From positions 1-64,000 of the forward strand of contig JALEJI010000035.1 in the NCBI GenBank assembly GCA_022769825.1: a stretch of 64,000 nucleotides of DNA, written 5' to 3'. Positions within the stretch are counted from its first letter, which is position 1. Each line of letters opens with the position of its first letter. Shown here one piece after another: positions 33,787 to 42,204 of the stretch. The stretch comes from Prevotella sp. (GTDB lineage Bacteria > Bacteroidota > Bacteroidia > Bacteroidales > Bacteroidaceae). The notes under the pieces are model-generated. The model searched no databases, was not told the origin of the DNA, and saw only the letters and a program-made list of their open reading frames with translations. A program made the translations under genes and the position numbers.

Positions 33787-33817
33787 CAAAATTATAGTTT
33801 TTATTTAAAACTTGCAA
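33787..33817 (-). promoter_or_regulatory. promoter of the aromatic amino acid operon
   Basis: On the minus strand TTG (33817-33815), 20 nt, then TAATTTTG (33794-33787) fit the Bacteroidetes consensus. Transcription would start near 33780, before the leader peptide. Confidence 0.7.
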
Positions 33818-33847
33818 GAAAAATGACAAAAATATTATTCAAATGAC

Positions 33848-33855
33848 TAAATTTG
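33848..33855 (+). promoter_or_regulatory. -7 element of the Gly/Tyr-rich outer-membrane protein gene
   Basis: TAAATTTG fits TAnnTTTG, 21 nt upstream of the ATG at 33877. The 336-bp gap 33541-33876 is thus fully explained by two divergent promoters and the attenuator. Confidence 0.6.
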
Positions 33856-33876
33856 CACGAAATAAGTAACACGAGA

Positions 33877-34641
33877 ATGAAAAGACTCATTATTATATGC
33901 GCATTAGCAGGCTTTTCTTTTATGGCCTCTGCACAGTCGGATCATAGGGTATTGAGCGGCGAGGCACCCGTGAGGTTCGTACCTGGCAGTGCCATCTTGA
34001 CGACCAATCCAGCCACGGGCATGCCGTTTCAGTCTACGGGCTCGCCATTCGCAAAACCCAAGGCTAACCTTGATAAACTGGATGAAGGCAACGCGAATGG
34101 CGTTAACGACAATTACTCTAACAATAACAACACGGCCGATAAGCAAGAAAAGAAAAACAAAGGCGAACTGCATGGTAGTGTAGGGCTAAGCCTGATAGCT
34201 GGCTTTGGTAAAGGCGCTCCCAAAGGTGCCGGGTTTGCGCAAGACATTACCTTGAATTATACCATGCCCATAGGCAAACGTGCTTGGCTGACCGCTGGTG
34301 GCTATATGAACCATCTGAACTGGAGTGGTATAAACACGACTTCAGCAGGGGTATATGGAGTGTTAGGCTATCAGATAAATGACAATCTTTCGGCTTTCAT
34401 ATATGGGCAAAAGTCATTGGCCAACACGGGCATGAGTGGTTATGGCTATCCATATTATGGGTATTACGGTTACGGTCGCGATGGCTTTGGCTATCCAGGT
34501 TACAATCCTTATGCCGACCGCGTTGGCGCTGGCATAAGGTGGACGCCAAACAAGAACTTCTCACTTGAGTTGTCTGTGGAGAAAGACTGGATGCCTAAGC
34601 AAACCAATGGTTATTACCGCAAGTATGACTACCAACGCTGA
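33877..34641 (+). CDS. outer-membrane protein with Gly/Tyr-rich loop, function unknown
   Basis: A 254-residue exported protein. The signal peptide covers residues 1-20 (ending A-S-A-Q-S). A low-complexity Asn/Lys-rich linker (about 75-98) precedes a beta-strand-rich region with alternating hydrophobic residues, G-L-S-L-I-A-G-F-G-K-G, Y-G-V-L-G-Y-Q-I-N-D-N-L-S-A-F-I-Y-G, ending in a strand S-L-E-L-S-V-E-K-D. Around residues 186-212 is a Tyr/Gly-rich run (Y-G-Y-P-Y-Y-G-Y-Y-G-Y-G). It looks like a small porin-type barrel. A longer frame from TTG 33853 overlaps the promoter and is rejected. Confidence 0.6.
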   Translation: MKRLIIICALAGFSFMASAQSDHRVLSGEAPVRFVPGSAILTTNPATGMPFQSTGSPFAKPKANLDKLDEGNANGVNDNYSNNNNTADKQEKKNKGELHGSVGLSLIAGFGKGAPKGAGFAQDITLNYTMPIGKRAWLTAGGYMNHLNWSGINTTSAGVYGVLGYQINDNLSAFIYGQKSLANTGMSGYGYPYYGYYGYGRDGFGYPGYNPYADRVGAGIRWTPNKNFSLELSVEKDWMPKQTNGYYRKYDYQR

Positions 34642-34666
34642 ATGCGCGATAGCTACTCATTGTTAG

Positions 34667-35521
34667 TCATTCCGCAATCTCGTTGGCTTGATAAAACTCC
34701 TCGCCAAGCTTGAATCCTTCCTCGTATAAGCGTTCAAGTTTGGCGATGTCTTTTTCCATTCTTTGCACCTCCATGGGCCTTTGAGGCCTGATGACCGTTA
34801 TCTTTCCTTCCCGCTCAAGGTCTTCCACCATTTGCAACTGCTCATTATATGCCTCTATGCGATGGCTGAGCGCTACTCTCAGGCGAGGGTAGTGACGATA
34901 GATGAACATGGGCTGCTTGCGGTCGTGTCCCGACTCGCGATAACCATAGTTGCGGGTAGTAATCACGATGTTGTGCTTGTGACCAGTGGCTTGCGCACGC
35001 CCTATGGGTATGGAGTCCACTATGCCTCCGTCGAGCATCGGCTGACCGTCAATCATCGTGATCTTGCTCACGTATGGCAATGAGCTTGACGCTCTGGCCA
35101 AGTCGCAAGCGCGTTGGCGGTCGTGCGTCTCGGTAAGGTACTCACCGCGACCTGTCAGGCAGTTCGTTGTAACCATCTCGAACCCTGCGGAGTGCTTGAA
35201 AAACTCATCGTAGTCGAAGGGTATCAGTTCATTGGGAAAGCGATCGTAAAGAAGTTTTTGATCGAATATGCATCCTTGCGTCACGAGATGGCGCAAGCCA
35301 ATATAATCGTATTTCGCAAGAAAGTCGATATTGGATATGCGCGCGCGTCGTGGTTGACGTGAAGCGTAGCTCATGCCGTTGCAGGCCCCTGCAGATACGG
35401 CCACGATATAGTCAAAGTAGAGTCCGTGTTTCATGAAGGCATCGAGCACGCCACTGGTAAACACACCGCGCATACCGCCGCCTTCAAGTACCAAACCCAT
35501 GGAACGAGGGTCAATAAGCAT
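34667..35521 (-). CDS. patatin-like phospholipase (RssA/YjjU type)
   Basis: A 284-residue patatin-fold hydrolase. The oxyanion-hole glycines are in V-L-E-G-G-G-M-R-G near residues 11-19, the nucleophile Ser in A-V-S-A-G-A (first Gly of the usual G-x-S-x-G replaced by Ala), and the catalytic Asp in D-G-G-I-V-D near 167. No signal peptide is seen, so it is cytoplasmic or membrane-associated, and should cleave acyl esters of phospholipids or related lipids. It is transcribed divergently from the aminopeptidase gene. Confidence 0.88.
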   Translation of the reverse strand: MLIDPRSMGLVLEGGGMRGVFTSGVLDAFMKHGLYFDYIVAVSAGACNGMSYASRQPRRARISNIDFLAKYDYIGLRHLVTQGCIFDQKLLYDRFPNELIPFDYDEFFKHSAGFEMVTTNCLTGRGEYLTETHDRQRACDLARASSSLPYVSKITMIDGQPMLDGGIVDSIPIGRAQATGHKHNIVITTRNYGYRESGHDRKQPMFIYRHYPRLRVALSHRIEAYNEQLQMVEDLEREGKITVIRPQRPMEVQRMEKDIAKLERLYEEGFKLGEEFYQANEIAE

Positions 35522-35543
35522 ATAAAAAGTGTTATTTTGTATG

Positions 35544-35551
35544 CAAAGTTA
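35544..35551 (-). promoter_or_regulatory. -7 element of the patatin gene
   Basis: TAACTTTG on the minus strand, 22 nt upstream of the ATG at 35521. Confidence 0.55.
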
Positions 35552-35573
35552 AGATATTTCTATCAAACTTTTG

Positions 35574-35581
35574 TAATTTTG
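35574..35581 (+). promoter_or_regulatory. -7 element of the aminopeptidase P gene
   Basis: TAATTTTG on the plus strand, 30 nt upstream of the ATG at 35612 and facing away from the patatin promoter. Confidence 0.55.
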
Positions 35582-35611
35582 CCCTATAAAGAACTCAAAA
35601 ACATTCTTATT

Positions 35612-37018
35612 ATGTTCAGCAAAGAGACTTATGTAAATCGTCGGGCAGAGCTGAAAAAGCTCGTGAGCGATGGCGTTATTTTGCTTTTTGGCAACAATGG
35701 CGCTCCCGCCAACTTCCCCAACAACACTTATTATCCGTTCCGCCAGGACTCTTCGTTCCTGTATTTCTTCGGTCAGCAGCGCGATGGCCTTGTTGGCGTA
35801 ATTGACGTGGACAACGACATAGAGACCCTTGTGGGCGATGACATCAGCATTGACGACATTGTTTGGTATGGCTCCGTGGATAGCGTTCACGACATGGCGG
35901 AGCACGTAGGCGTGCACAACACCGCTCCAATGAAATCGTTGAAGACAATTTGCAACGATGCCATGCGTCTTCACAGGAAGATTCACTTCTTGCCACCATA
36001 CCGTGCCGACATCAAGATTCAGATATTCGACCTGCTCGGCATTCACCCCAACCAGCAGAAGGAGAGCGCGTCGATGCCGCTCATCAAGGCCGTGGTGAAG
36101 TTGCGTTCCTCGAAGACGCAAGAGGAAATCGACGAGCTGGAGAGAGCAGCCGTAATAGGATACAAGATGCACACCACGGCGATGAAGATGTGTCGTCCAG
36201 GTGTGGTGGAAAAGGAAATATCCGGCGTGCTTGACGGCATAGCCAACAGCATGGGCTCGATGGTTAGCTTCCCTACCATCTTGTCGCAACATGGCGAGAT
36301 TCAGCATGGTGCTCCATCGCTGAACAAGTTGCAGGCTGGCAAGCTGATGCTTTGTGACGCTGGCGCCGAGACCATGAACCACTATTGTTCTGACAATACT
36401 CGCACCACTCCTGTAAGCGGTCATTTCGACCAAAGGCAGCTGGAGATTTACTCCATCGTTGAGGCGGCTCACGACTATGCCCTTTCGGTGGCTAAGCCTG
36501 GCGTGAAGTGGTGGGACGTTCACTTTGGTGTTTGCCGTCTCATTACGGACAAGTTGAAGGAGATTGGCTTGATGAAAGGAGACACTGAAGAGGCCGTCGC
36601 AGCTGGTGCTCATGCCATGTTCATGGTTCACGGCTTGGGCCACATGATGGGTATGGATGTTCACGACATGGAGTCGCTCGACCAAATCAATGTTGGTTTC
36701 GACGACGAGGTGCGTCCTAACCTTGAGCAGTTTGGCACCAACTGCTTGCGCATGGGACGTCGTCTGCAGGAAGGATTCGTGGTGACCGATGAGCCTGGCA
36801 TCTACTTCATACCCGCCCTCATCGACGATTGGAAGGCCTCTGGCCATTGCAAGGAGTTTATCAACTTCGACAAGCTGGAGACCTACAAGGACTTTGGTGG
36901 CATTCGCATCGAGGACGACCTGCTCATCACGAAGGATGGCTGCAGGTTTATTGGCAAGGATCGCATACCGTATCATCCTAAGGATGTTGAGGAGTTCTTG
37001 GCAGCAAGCAGGGAGTAA
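35612..37018 (+). CDS. pepP: aminopeptidase P (M24 metallopeptidase)
   Basis: A 468-residue Xaa-Pro aminopeptidase with an N-terminal creatinase-like domain (about 1-170) and a pita-bread catalytic domain. Metal ligands are visible in order: D-A-G-A-E and S-D-N-T-R-T (two Asp), G-L-G-H-M-M-G (His), T-D-E-P-G-I-Y (Glu) and R-I-E-D-D-L-L-I (Glu). It releases N-terminal residues before proline in the cytoplasm. The open frame reaches back to 35426 but that part is antisense to the patatin gene; the ATG at 35612 follows the promoter and starts M-F-S-K-E-T-Y. Confidence 0.93.
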   Translation: MFSKETYVNRRAELKKLVSDGVILLFGNNGAPANFPNNTYYPFRQDSSFLYFFGQQRDGLVGVIDVDNDIETLVGDDISIDDIVWYGSVDSVHDMAEHVGVHNTAPMKSLKTICNDAMRLHRKIHFLPPYRADIKIQIFDLLGIHPNQQKESASMPLIKAVVKLRSSKTQEEIDELERAAVIGYKMHTTAMKMCRPGVVEKEISGVLDGIANSMGSMVSFPTILSQHGEIQHGAPSLNKLQAGKLMLCDAGAETMNHYCSDNTRTTPVSGHFDQRQLEIYSIVEAAHDYALSVAKPGVKWWDVHFGVCRLITDKLKEIGLMKGDTEEAVAAGAHAMFMVHGLGHMMGMDVHDMESLDQINVGFDDEVRPNLEQFGTNCLRMGRRLQEGFVVTDEPGIYFIPALIDDWKASGHCKEFINFDKLETYKDFGGIRIEDDLLITKDGCRFIGKDRIPYHPKDVEEFLAASRE

Positions 37019-37066
37019 TTATCCCGTGTTTGAGTGCCATTGAAATAAACTCTAACAATCACATGA

Positions 37067-37101
37067 AAAAGCCTGCCGCTGTTTATCCGTGGCAGGCTTT
37101 T
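37067..37101 (+). terminator. intrinsic terminator after pepP
   Basis: An 11-bp stem (37067-37077 with 37091-37101, core AAGCCTGCC/GGCAGGCTT), extendable by two pairs, runs into T residues. Confidence 0.8.
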
Positions 37102-37205
37102 ATTTTGGTTTCTTCCAGAATTTGGAGTGATGCTTTGTTAAAGAAGGCAATGCAGCCTCTGCCTTGTATTAATCCATGACGCTGGCAACAAGCGACCACG
37201 TAGAA

Positions 37206-37587
37206 TTGTAAAATATTATTGCCAAAATTTAACACTTGGAAACAGGGGCAAATAGAGCGGAAAAAGGGTAGCCTTCTGCCTCTTGGCAACACCATCGGCC
37301 GGTTTTTGGCCTAAAAAATTTGCCGTTACGGTGTTATCGCGTCGCGATTACACCGTAACGGCAACGCGATTACACCGTAACGGCGATGCGATTGCACCGT
37401 AACGGCGACGCGATTGCACCGTAACGGCGACGCCATTTTAGCGAATTTGCGACACTGAAAAACAGTTAAAAACATAATCTACTGATAATCAGTTGTTTGG
37501 CAAAGTAGTCCATAATCGCGTCATTTCCACGCAAGCGCCGACTTGGTTGAAAAAAATCGATTCTCAGCCGACCTTTTGTAAAACATT
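37206..37587. repeat. 382-bp dispersed non-coding element, copy B
   Basis: This is the second copy of the element at 19448-19829: same length, same orientation, gap-free alignment at offset 17758. Its ends are TTGTAAAATATT (37206-37217) and TTGTAAAACATT (37576-37587, one change). It again lies between convergent genes, pepP and the LuxR-type regulator, after the pepP terminator. In the rest of the 749-bp gene-free stretch (37588-37767) I see no recognisable feature. Confidence 0.85.
37322..37431. repeat. 22-bp tandem array with inverted first unit (in copy B)
   Basis: One inverted unit (37322-37343) followed by four direct 22-bp units (37344-37431) with the same consensus as copy A. The variable last three bases and the G/A at position 7 differ between the copies, so individual units have diverged while length and phase stayed fixed. 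Confidence 0.85.
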
Positions 37588-37767
37588 ATTACCTAATTAA
37601 ATAGCTGTGCATCGTGTGATTTGCAGAAGCGGCCCCTGTGGCCGTCCGCATCCCGAATGGCCCAATGCTTCGTATTTCCCAATGCGTTTACGTTGGTTGC
37701 GGCCTTACACGGACACCGCTCCCGCAAAGCGATACGTTATGCCATAACTCCAAATCCAGGAGGACAC

Positions 37768-38421
37768 TTAAATATAGTATTCTGCCGAGTCGACAAGACC
37801 GGCTCGAAGGGCGAACTTGATTGCCTCATGCACGTTGTTGACAGCGAGTTTGCGGAATATGTTTTTCCTGTGGGTGTTGACAGTATGGAAACTCGAAAAG
37901 CGCTTTTGCGCTATTTCCTTTGTAGTCATGCCCAAGGCGATGTCTTTGAGTATCTCCAACTCAGTCTTAGTGAGATTTGGCAGTGTTTCTTTTCGCTGGT
38001 TCTCTTCTTTTGAAGGTGTGGCGAGGAGCAATTCCGTGATTTGCTGGCAGATATATCTTTTGCCTTTAGACGCGAAGTCGAGGGCCTCGCGTATCTCTGC
38101 CATTGAGCAATCCTTCAGTAATATTCCACATTTTGGGCACGTGAGCACTATCTCGCGCAAGAAGTCTTGGCTCAAGTCCTCACTGAACAGAATCCACAGA
38201 GCCTCTGGGAAGCGTTGGCTTATTATGCACAGCTCCGCGGCATCGTTGATGTCGAAGAGGGTATAGTCGAGAACTATTACCACATGGCTGTCTTCCTTTA
38301 ACGCCTCTATGAGGCTTGACTTATCTGATGTCAGTTTGCTTTCACAGTCTTGGCGTTGTGAGACGATGTAGAGTAAGCCGGCACGAGTTATGTCTTGATT
38401 ATCCGCTATATAGATTTTCAT
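37768..38421 (-). CDS. orphan LuxR-family response regulator
   Basis: A 217-residue regulator. The receiver domain has Asp7 (I-A-D-N-Q-D), candidate phosphoacceptor D52 in I-V-L-D-Y-T-L-F-D, and a Lys in I-L-L-K-D. The C-terminal LuxR HTH is clear: L-T-K-T-E-L-E-I-L-K-D-I-A-L-G-M-T-T-K-E-I-A followed by S-F-H-T-V-N-T-H-R-K-N-I-F-R-K-L. No kinase gene is adjacent, so its partner lies elsewhere. Confidence 0.88.
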   Translation of the reverse strand: MKIYIADNQDITRAGLLYIVSQRQDCESKLTSDKSSLIEALKEDSHVVIVLDYTLFDINDAAELCIISQRFPEALWILFSEDLSQDFLREIVLTCPKCGILLKDCSMAEIREALDFASKGKRYICQQITELLLATPSKEENQRKETLPNLTKTELEILKDIALGMTTKEIAQKRFSSFHTVNTHRKNIFRKLAVNNVHEAIKFALRAGLVDSAEYYI

Positions 38422-38510
38422 GCCTTTGCACAGAATGTGAGTTTTACTTAAAATGATGATGGAGGATATAATATCGGGTCGCCCCTATATTATGTCCTCC
38501 ACTATTTTTT

Positions 38511-41051
38511 TTAGAATGATGCCTGGAAGTCGAACCTTATTCCCCACTTGCTGATGCCTGGATAGTTGTATGTCAAACGACGCACGTACCCAATGCTGAT
38601 AAGCTTCAAAATATTGTGTATTCCAGCTTCAACCTCCCAGTATGGCTTGTTGGTCATGATGTGGGAATCGGCAGGGAAACGGTAGATGAGGTTGTCGTTT
38701 GGATTTTTCGTGGGGTTGTTTTTGTCGGTCAGTGTTCCCCAGAATCCTTTCACGTCCACGAACTCTCTCCACTTCAGTTTTCTTATCAATGGAATGCGGT
38801 TCAGCAGTTTTCCGTTGATGTCCCACTTCCAGCTCCAGAACACCTGGCGGTCGTTTAGGAACTCCCAGTCGTGCACAAGCGACACCGTATTCTCGGTCTC
38901 TACATAACTGAGGTTCACTGGAGGCTGTATGAGCAGCGGGAACGGCACCTTGTTCCATTGCGCCTGGCCTTTGACATGGAAGTCCATGTATCCCCATGAC
39001 CCGAGCCACTGGCGTTGGTAGATGCTCAGCGACGTGATGTTGCTATGGAAGTCACCACCAAGGATTCCCTTGAAACCCGTTGTGTGGGAAACGCTGATGT
39101 CTGGCGAGTCGAGGTTGACAGGGAGGCGGGTTCGTTTGGTGTTCACGTATGTAACGCCTGGGTTCCACGTAATGCCAACGGTTGCGTCGGTGAGGCGAAT
39201 CTTCCTGATTTCCTCGCCAGTGTTCACCTTATAGAAATGTAGCAAGCCTTCAGTCTGGTTGCTTTGTGTTTGAAAGCGCGCGTTGTATCGCCAACCAGCC
39301 TCTGTCTCATAGTTGAACGTGAGGCGTTGACGGTTGTAAAGGAACATCTCTTTCTGTGATGATGAACGAATGGTCATGAAGATGTTGTCCTTGTTGTGGA
39401 TAAGGTTGAGGTCTGATGGCGACATCACGTCGCGTGAAGTCTCAAACGTGAGGTTTCGCTGTGGAAACTCGAATGGGCTTAGCTGCTTCTTGTTGAACGA
39501 CCACGTGAATTCATCACCATAGTACCAGCGGTGGCTCTTGGTTCCATAGGCGGCATAGCCATTCCAGAAGAGGTGAGGATTCAGTGCCGCCAACGTGCGG
39601 CCTGCCAAGCGAAGACGCAAACCATCGACATAGTTGGAACTGATGAACGTGTTGATTGGTCCTATGTCGAACTTGCTCTTCTTTTTCGGGTCTGAATTAG
39701 TCTCTAAATAGTTCTCCACAAGCACTTGAACGGCCTTGATGATATATTTGAAACCCTTTGAGTTTTCCAGGTTGGTGATAAACTGCGACATAGACGACTC
39801 GCTCTTTGTCAGCTCCACTTGTCGGTATCTGTTCCAAAAAGCGTCGTTGCGGTTGTAAGCGTCGCTATAATGCTTCACCTTGGCCTTGCCCTGGAAAAGC
39901 TGCTTTGGCAACTCGTTGAACGAATAGTCGGTAAGTCGGGTAGTGCGCGAGACCAACATGTTCTGCAGAAGCTTGTTGGCGTGAATCTCAGCCACCATGT
40001 CGTCTTTGGAAAGGACCCATTCGCCATTGTCGAGCTTTACGTACTCTTGCTCTATTTTCATGTCGTCAATCCAGTTGACATCGCTCTTCTTTGGCATGTA
40101 GAGATTGACTTTCCTCACGTGGAGAGTGGAGTCGGCAAGCACGTAAAGTTCTCCGCGGAAGCCAAAGTCTTGTTGGTTGGCGGGAATGAACTGAAGGTGA
40201 TAGCACTTATCCTTCTCTACATAAGTAGTGTCCTCTATATAAAAATGATAGAAAGATATGGCGTCTTTGCCAATAGGCGAGACAAAAGGATATTGCACGA
40301 GGCGAACGTAATCGTCGTAGATGTCCACATCGGTAAACACCTCTTTCAGCATGGTGTTTATTATCTCTCCCGTGGAGAGCACCTCGCCAATGCCATTGGA
40401 CTGTTGACCCATTATGATGTCCTTTTCCTTTTTGGGGTCTTTGCGGTAAACATGCTGTGTCACGGTCTCGTCTACCTGAATGGGCAGAATGCGCTTACCG
40501 TTGTAAGGAGAGGTCTCTATTTGGTCTCGAAGGTAAGAGCGTTTCTTGAAGAAATTGCCTTCGAGCTGCTTGTCGGTAATATCGTTTAAGGCAAGCGTTA
40601 TCTTTTGATACTTATCATACTGATAATAAGGACGATTGCTTAGGTCGCTCTTTTTCTTCGCCGCTATGACCCTACGCATGAGTTCTACTGCGGGATTATT
40701 CTTTCGGCGGTAGCGTCCGCGTTTCTGTTTAACCACGACCTCGGCAAGGGAGCGAGAGTCGTCCTTGAGCACGATCTTGCCCAAGTCGTTTGAGTTGGCG
40801 TCTACTTTCACGGTGACGCTCTTGAATCCGACACTGGTCACAGTGATGGGCCACCCAGGGTGCTTCTCGATAGAGAACTTTCCATCAATATCGCTCGAAA
40901 CGGCAATGTGATGTCCGCGATAAGTGATACTTGCGTACGGTATGGCATAGCCATCCTTGTCAACAACTTGACCTGTGATTTTCTGAGCCATAGCACTTAT
41001 GACGCATATCAATGACATCATCAGAACCATGGCCAAACGTTTATTGCTCAT
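38511..41051 (-). CDS. DUF5686 outer-membrane protein with carboxypeptidase-like regulatory domain
   Basis: An 846-residue exported protein. After the signal peptide (about 1-22, ending A-M-A-Q-K) comes a carboxypeptidase D regulatory-like beta domain (I-T-G-Q-V-V-D-K-D-G-Y-A-I-P-Y-A-S, about 23-105). The remaining 740 residues match the DUF5686 type, beta-strand rich, with a C-terminal barrel whose last residues are F-D-F-Q-A-S-F, ending in Phe as expected for an outer-membrane barrel. Function is unknown; the N-terminal domain is shared with TonB-dependent receptors. An upstream extension to 41102 is less likely than the ATG at 41051. Confidence 0.85.
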   Translation of the reverse strand: MSNKRLAMVLMMSLICVISAMAQKITGQVVDKDGYAIPYASITYRGHHIAVSSDIDGKFSIEKHPGWPITVTSVGFKSVTVKVDANSNDLGKIVLKDDSRSLAEVVVKQKRGRYRRKNNPAVELMRRVIAAKKKSDLSNRPYYQYDKYQKITLALNDITDKQLEGNFFKKRSYLRDQIETSPYNGKRILPIQVDETVTQHVYRKDPKKEKDIIMGQQSNGIGEVLSTGEIINTMLKEVFTDVDIYDDYVRLVQYPFVSPIGKDAISFYHFYIEDTTYVEKDKCYHLQFIPANQQDFGFRGELYVLADSTLHVRKVNLYMPKKSDVNWIDDMKIEQEYVKLDNGEWVLSKDDMVAEIHANKLLQNMLVSRTTRLTDYSFNELPKQLFQGKAKVKHYSDAYNRNDAFWNRYRQVELTKSESSMSQFITNLENSKGFKYIIKAVQVLVENYLETNSDPKKKSKFDIGPINTFISSNYVDGLRLRLAGRTLAALNPHLFWNGYAAYGTKSHRWYYGDEFTWSFNKKQLSPFEFPQRNLTFETSRDVMSPSDLNLIHNKDNIFMTIRSSSQKEMFLYNRQRLTFNYETEAGWRYNARFQTQSNQTEGLLHFYKVNTGEEIRKIRLTDATVGITWNPGVTYVNTKRTRLPVNLDSPDISVSHTTGFKGILGGDFHSNITSLSIYQRQWLGSWGYMDFHVKGQAQWNKVPFPLLIQPPVNLSYVETENTVSLVHDWEFLNDRQVFWSWKWDINGKLLNRIPLIRKLKWREFVDVKGFWGTLTDKNNPTKNPNDNLIYRFPADSHIMTNKPYWEVEAGIHNILKLISIGYVRRLTYNYPGISKWGIRFDFQASF

Positions 41052-41142
41052 AATAATTAATTGTCCTGTTTTTACAATCTGTTTCCTTAATCTTCCATTC
41101 ACTTACCGAGAGAAAGGCAACGGAAATTTCTATTTTTGTGTG

Positions 41143-41150
41143 CAAAGTTA
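41143..41150 (-). promoter_or_regulatory. -7 element of the DUF5686 gene
   Basis: TAACTTTG on the minus strand, about 90 nt upstream of the ATG at 41051. Confidence 0.5.
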
Positions 41151-41182
41151 TATATTAATCATGAAAAAACTTACCAAAACTC

Positions 41183-41213
41183 TTTGAGAGAATTGGGTTT
41201 TATATTAATTTTG
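41183..41213 (+). promoter_or_regulatory. promoter of the inositol-lipid operon
   Basis: TTTG (41183-41186), 19 nt, then TAATTTTG (41206-41213) is a close match to the Bacteroidetes consensus, 27 nt before the ATG at 41241. Confidence 0.75.
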
Positions 41214-41240
41214 CAATAAAATTGGATTATAAAGGCTTAA

Positions 41241-41783
41241 ATGCCCGAAAAATTAGTCACTTACCTTTTTGATATGAACGATAAAGGCAACATCATAGAT
41301 CAACGCCCACCATTCTTGCCCATGCTTATAGGCACGGGTTGTGGCAGCGGTTTTTGGCCTTGGGGACCGGGCACGGCAGGCAGCGTCTTGGCTACTATAA
41401 TTTGGGGTTTTCTTGGACTTTGGCTTCCGACCTCTACGTTGTCAGTAGTCACATTGTCGCTCGTGGTCGTTTTCACGGTTCTTGGCACGTGGGCAACAAA
41501 ACGCTTGCAGCCGTTCTGGGGTGAAGACCCTTCGCGAGTGGTGGTAGACGAAATGGTTGGAGTATGGTTGCCGCTCATCGTTGTGGACGCTAAGGAATGG
41601 GGTTGGGCTATCGTTGCCCTTGTGTTGTTCCGCTTTTTTGACATCGTGAAACCCTTAGGCATTAAGAAGCTGGACCGGATGAAAGGTGCTTTCTGGGTAA
41701 TGGGTGATGATCTACTGGGAGGCGTATATGCCTTGATTGTACTTGTCGTGGCAATGCAGGTTGCCAAATTGTTGGCAGCCTGA
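41241..41783 (+). CDS. phosphatidylglycerophosphatase A-like phosphatase
   Basis: A 180-residue membrane protein of the PgpA family: G-T-G-C-G-S-G-F-W-P-W-G-P-G-T-A-G-S near residues 32-49, D-P-S-R-V-V-V-D-E-M-V-G near 94-105, and R-F-F-D-I-V-K-P near 130. PgpA removes the phosphate from phosphatidylglycerol phosphate. In this setting, followed by a CDP-alcohol transferase and an AUR1-like protein, it more likely dephosphorylates phosphatidylinositol phosphate; that assignment comes from the analogous Bacteroides cluster. Its stop overlaps the next start (TGATG). Confidence 0.88.
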   Translation: MPEKLVTYLFDMNDKGNIIDQRPPFLPMLIGTGCGSGFWPWGPGTAGSVLATIIWGFLGLWLPTSTLSVVTLSLVVVFTVLGTWATKRLQPFWGEDPSRVVVDEMVGVWLPLIVVDAKEWGWAIVALVLFRFFDIVKPLGIKKLDRMKGAFWVMGDDLLGGVYALIVLVVAMQVAKLLAA

Positions 41784-42193
41784 TGGGAAAGGTGCGTCGT
41801 GAATTGTGGACATTCACTAAGGCCGAGTTAAGTTCCTTAGTGGCGAGTTGTGTTGATTTCAGCTTGGCTATCATACTGACATACACTGGTTTACTGCCTT
41901 ATGGTTACGCGAATGTCGTGGGCGTGGTGTCAGGTGGATTGACAAATTACTTAATAAACATCCGTTATGTCTTTACCAAGACCGGGCGCAGCGGGGGGGC
42001 TTTGGCACTTAGGTATCTGTGTGTTTGGACAGGCAGCATGATTCTCAATGGAGGTGGCACGAACCTGCTGACGTGGCTCGTGGGTGGCAAAAGCTACTTC
42101 ATCATAGTGAAATGCATGATGGCAGTGTGTGTGGCTTTCTGTTTCAACTATCCTCTTCAGCGGGGATGGGTATTTAGAAAAAATAATAAATAA
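41783..42193 (+). CDS. GtrA-family membrane protein
   Basis: A 136-residue protein with four hydrophobic segments and the GtrA-type pattern: basic N-terminus, [16 protein letters not shown], then [10 protein letters not shown] and a closing [10 protein letters not shown]. GtrA proteins are thought to flip or move lipid-linked sugars. Translation is coupled to the pgpA-like gene by a TGATG overlap. In this cluster it could help move an inositol-lipid intermediate; this is a guess from position. Confidence 0.82.
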   Translation: MGKVRRELWTFTKAELSSLVASCVDFSLAIILTYTGLLPYGYANVVGVVSGGLTNYLINIRYVFTKTGRSGGALALRYLCVWTGSMILNGGGTNLLTWLVGGKSYFIIVKCMMAVCVAFCFNYPLQRGWVFRKNNK

Positions 42194-42204
42194 CATATAT
42201 AATA

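Noticed and set aside
35549..36976. 475-codon open frame on the minus strand
   Set aside because: Antisense to the intact aminopeptidase P gene and without family features.
37588..37767. Extension of the repeat element beyond the 12-bp end
   Set aside because: Sequence similarity to the region after copy A stops at the terminal 12-mer, apart from a short inverted match around GGCCGTCC that is too short to trust.
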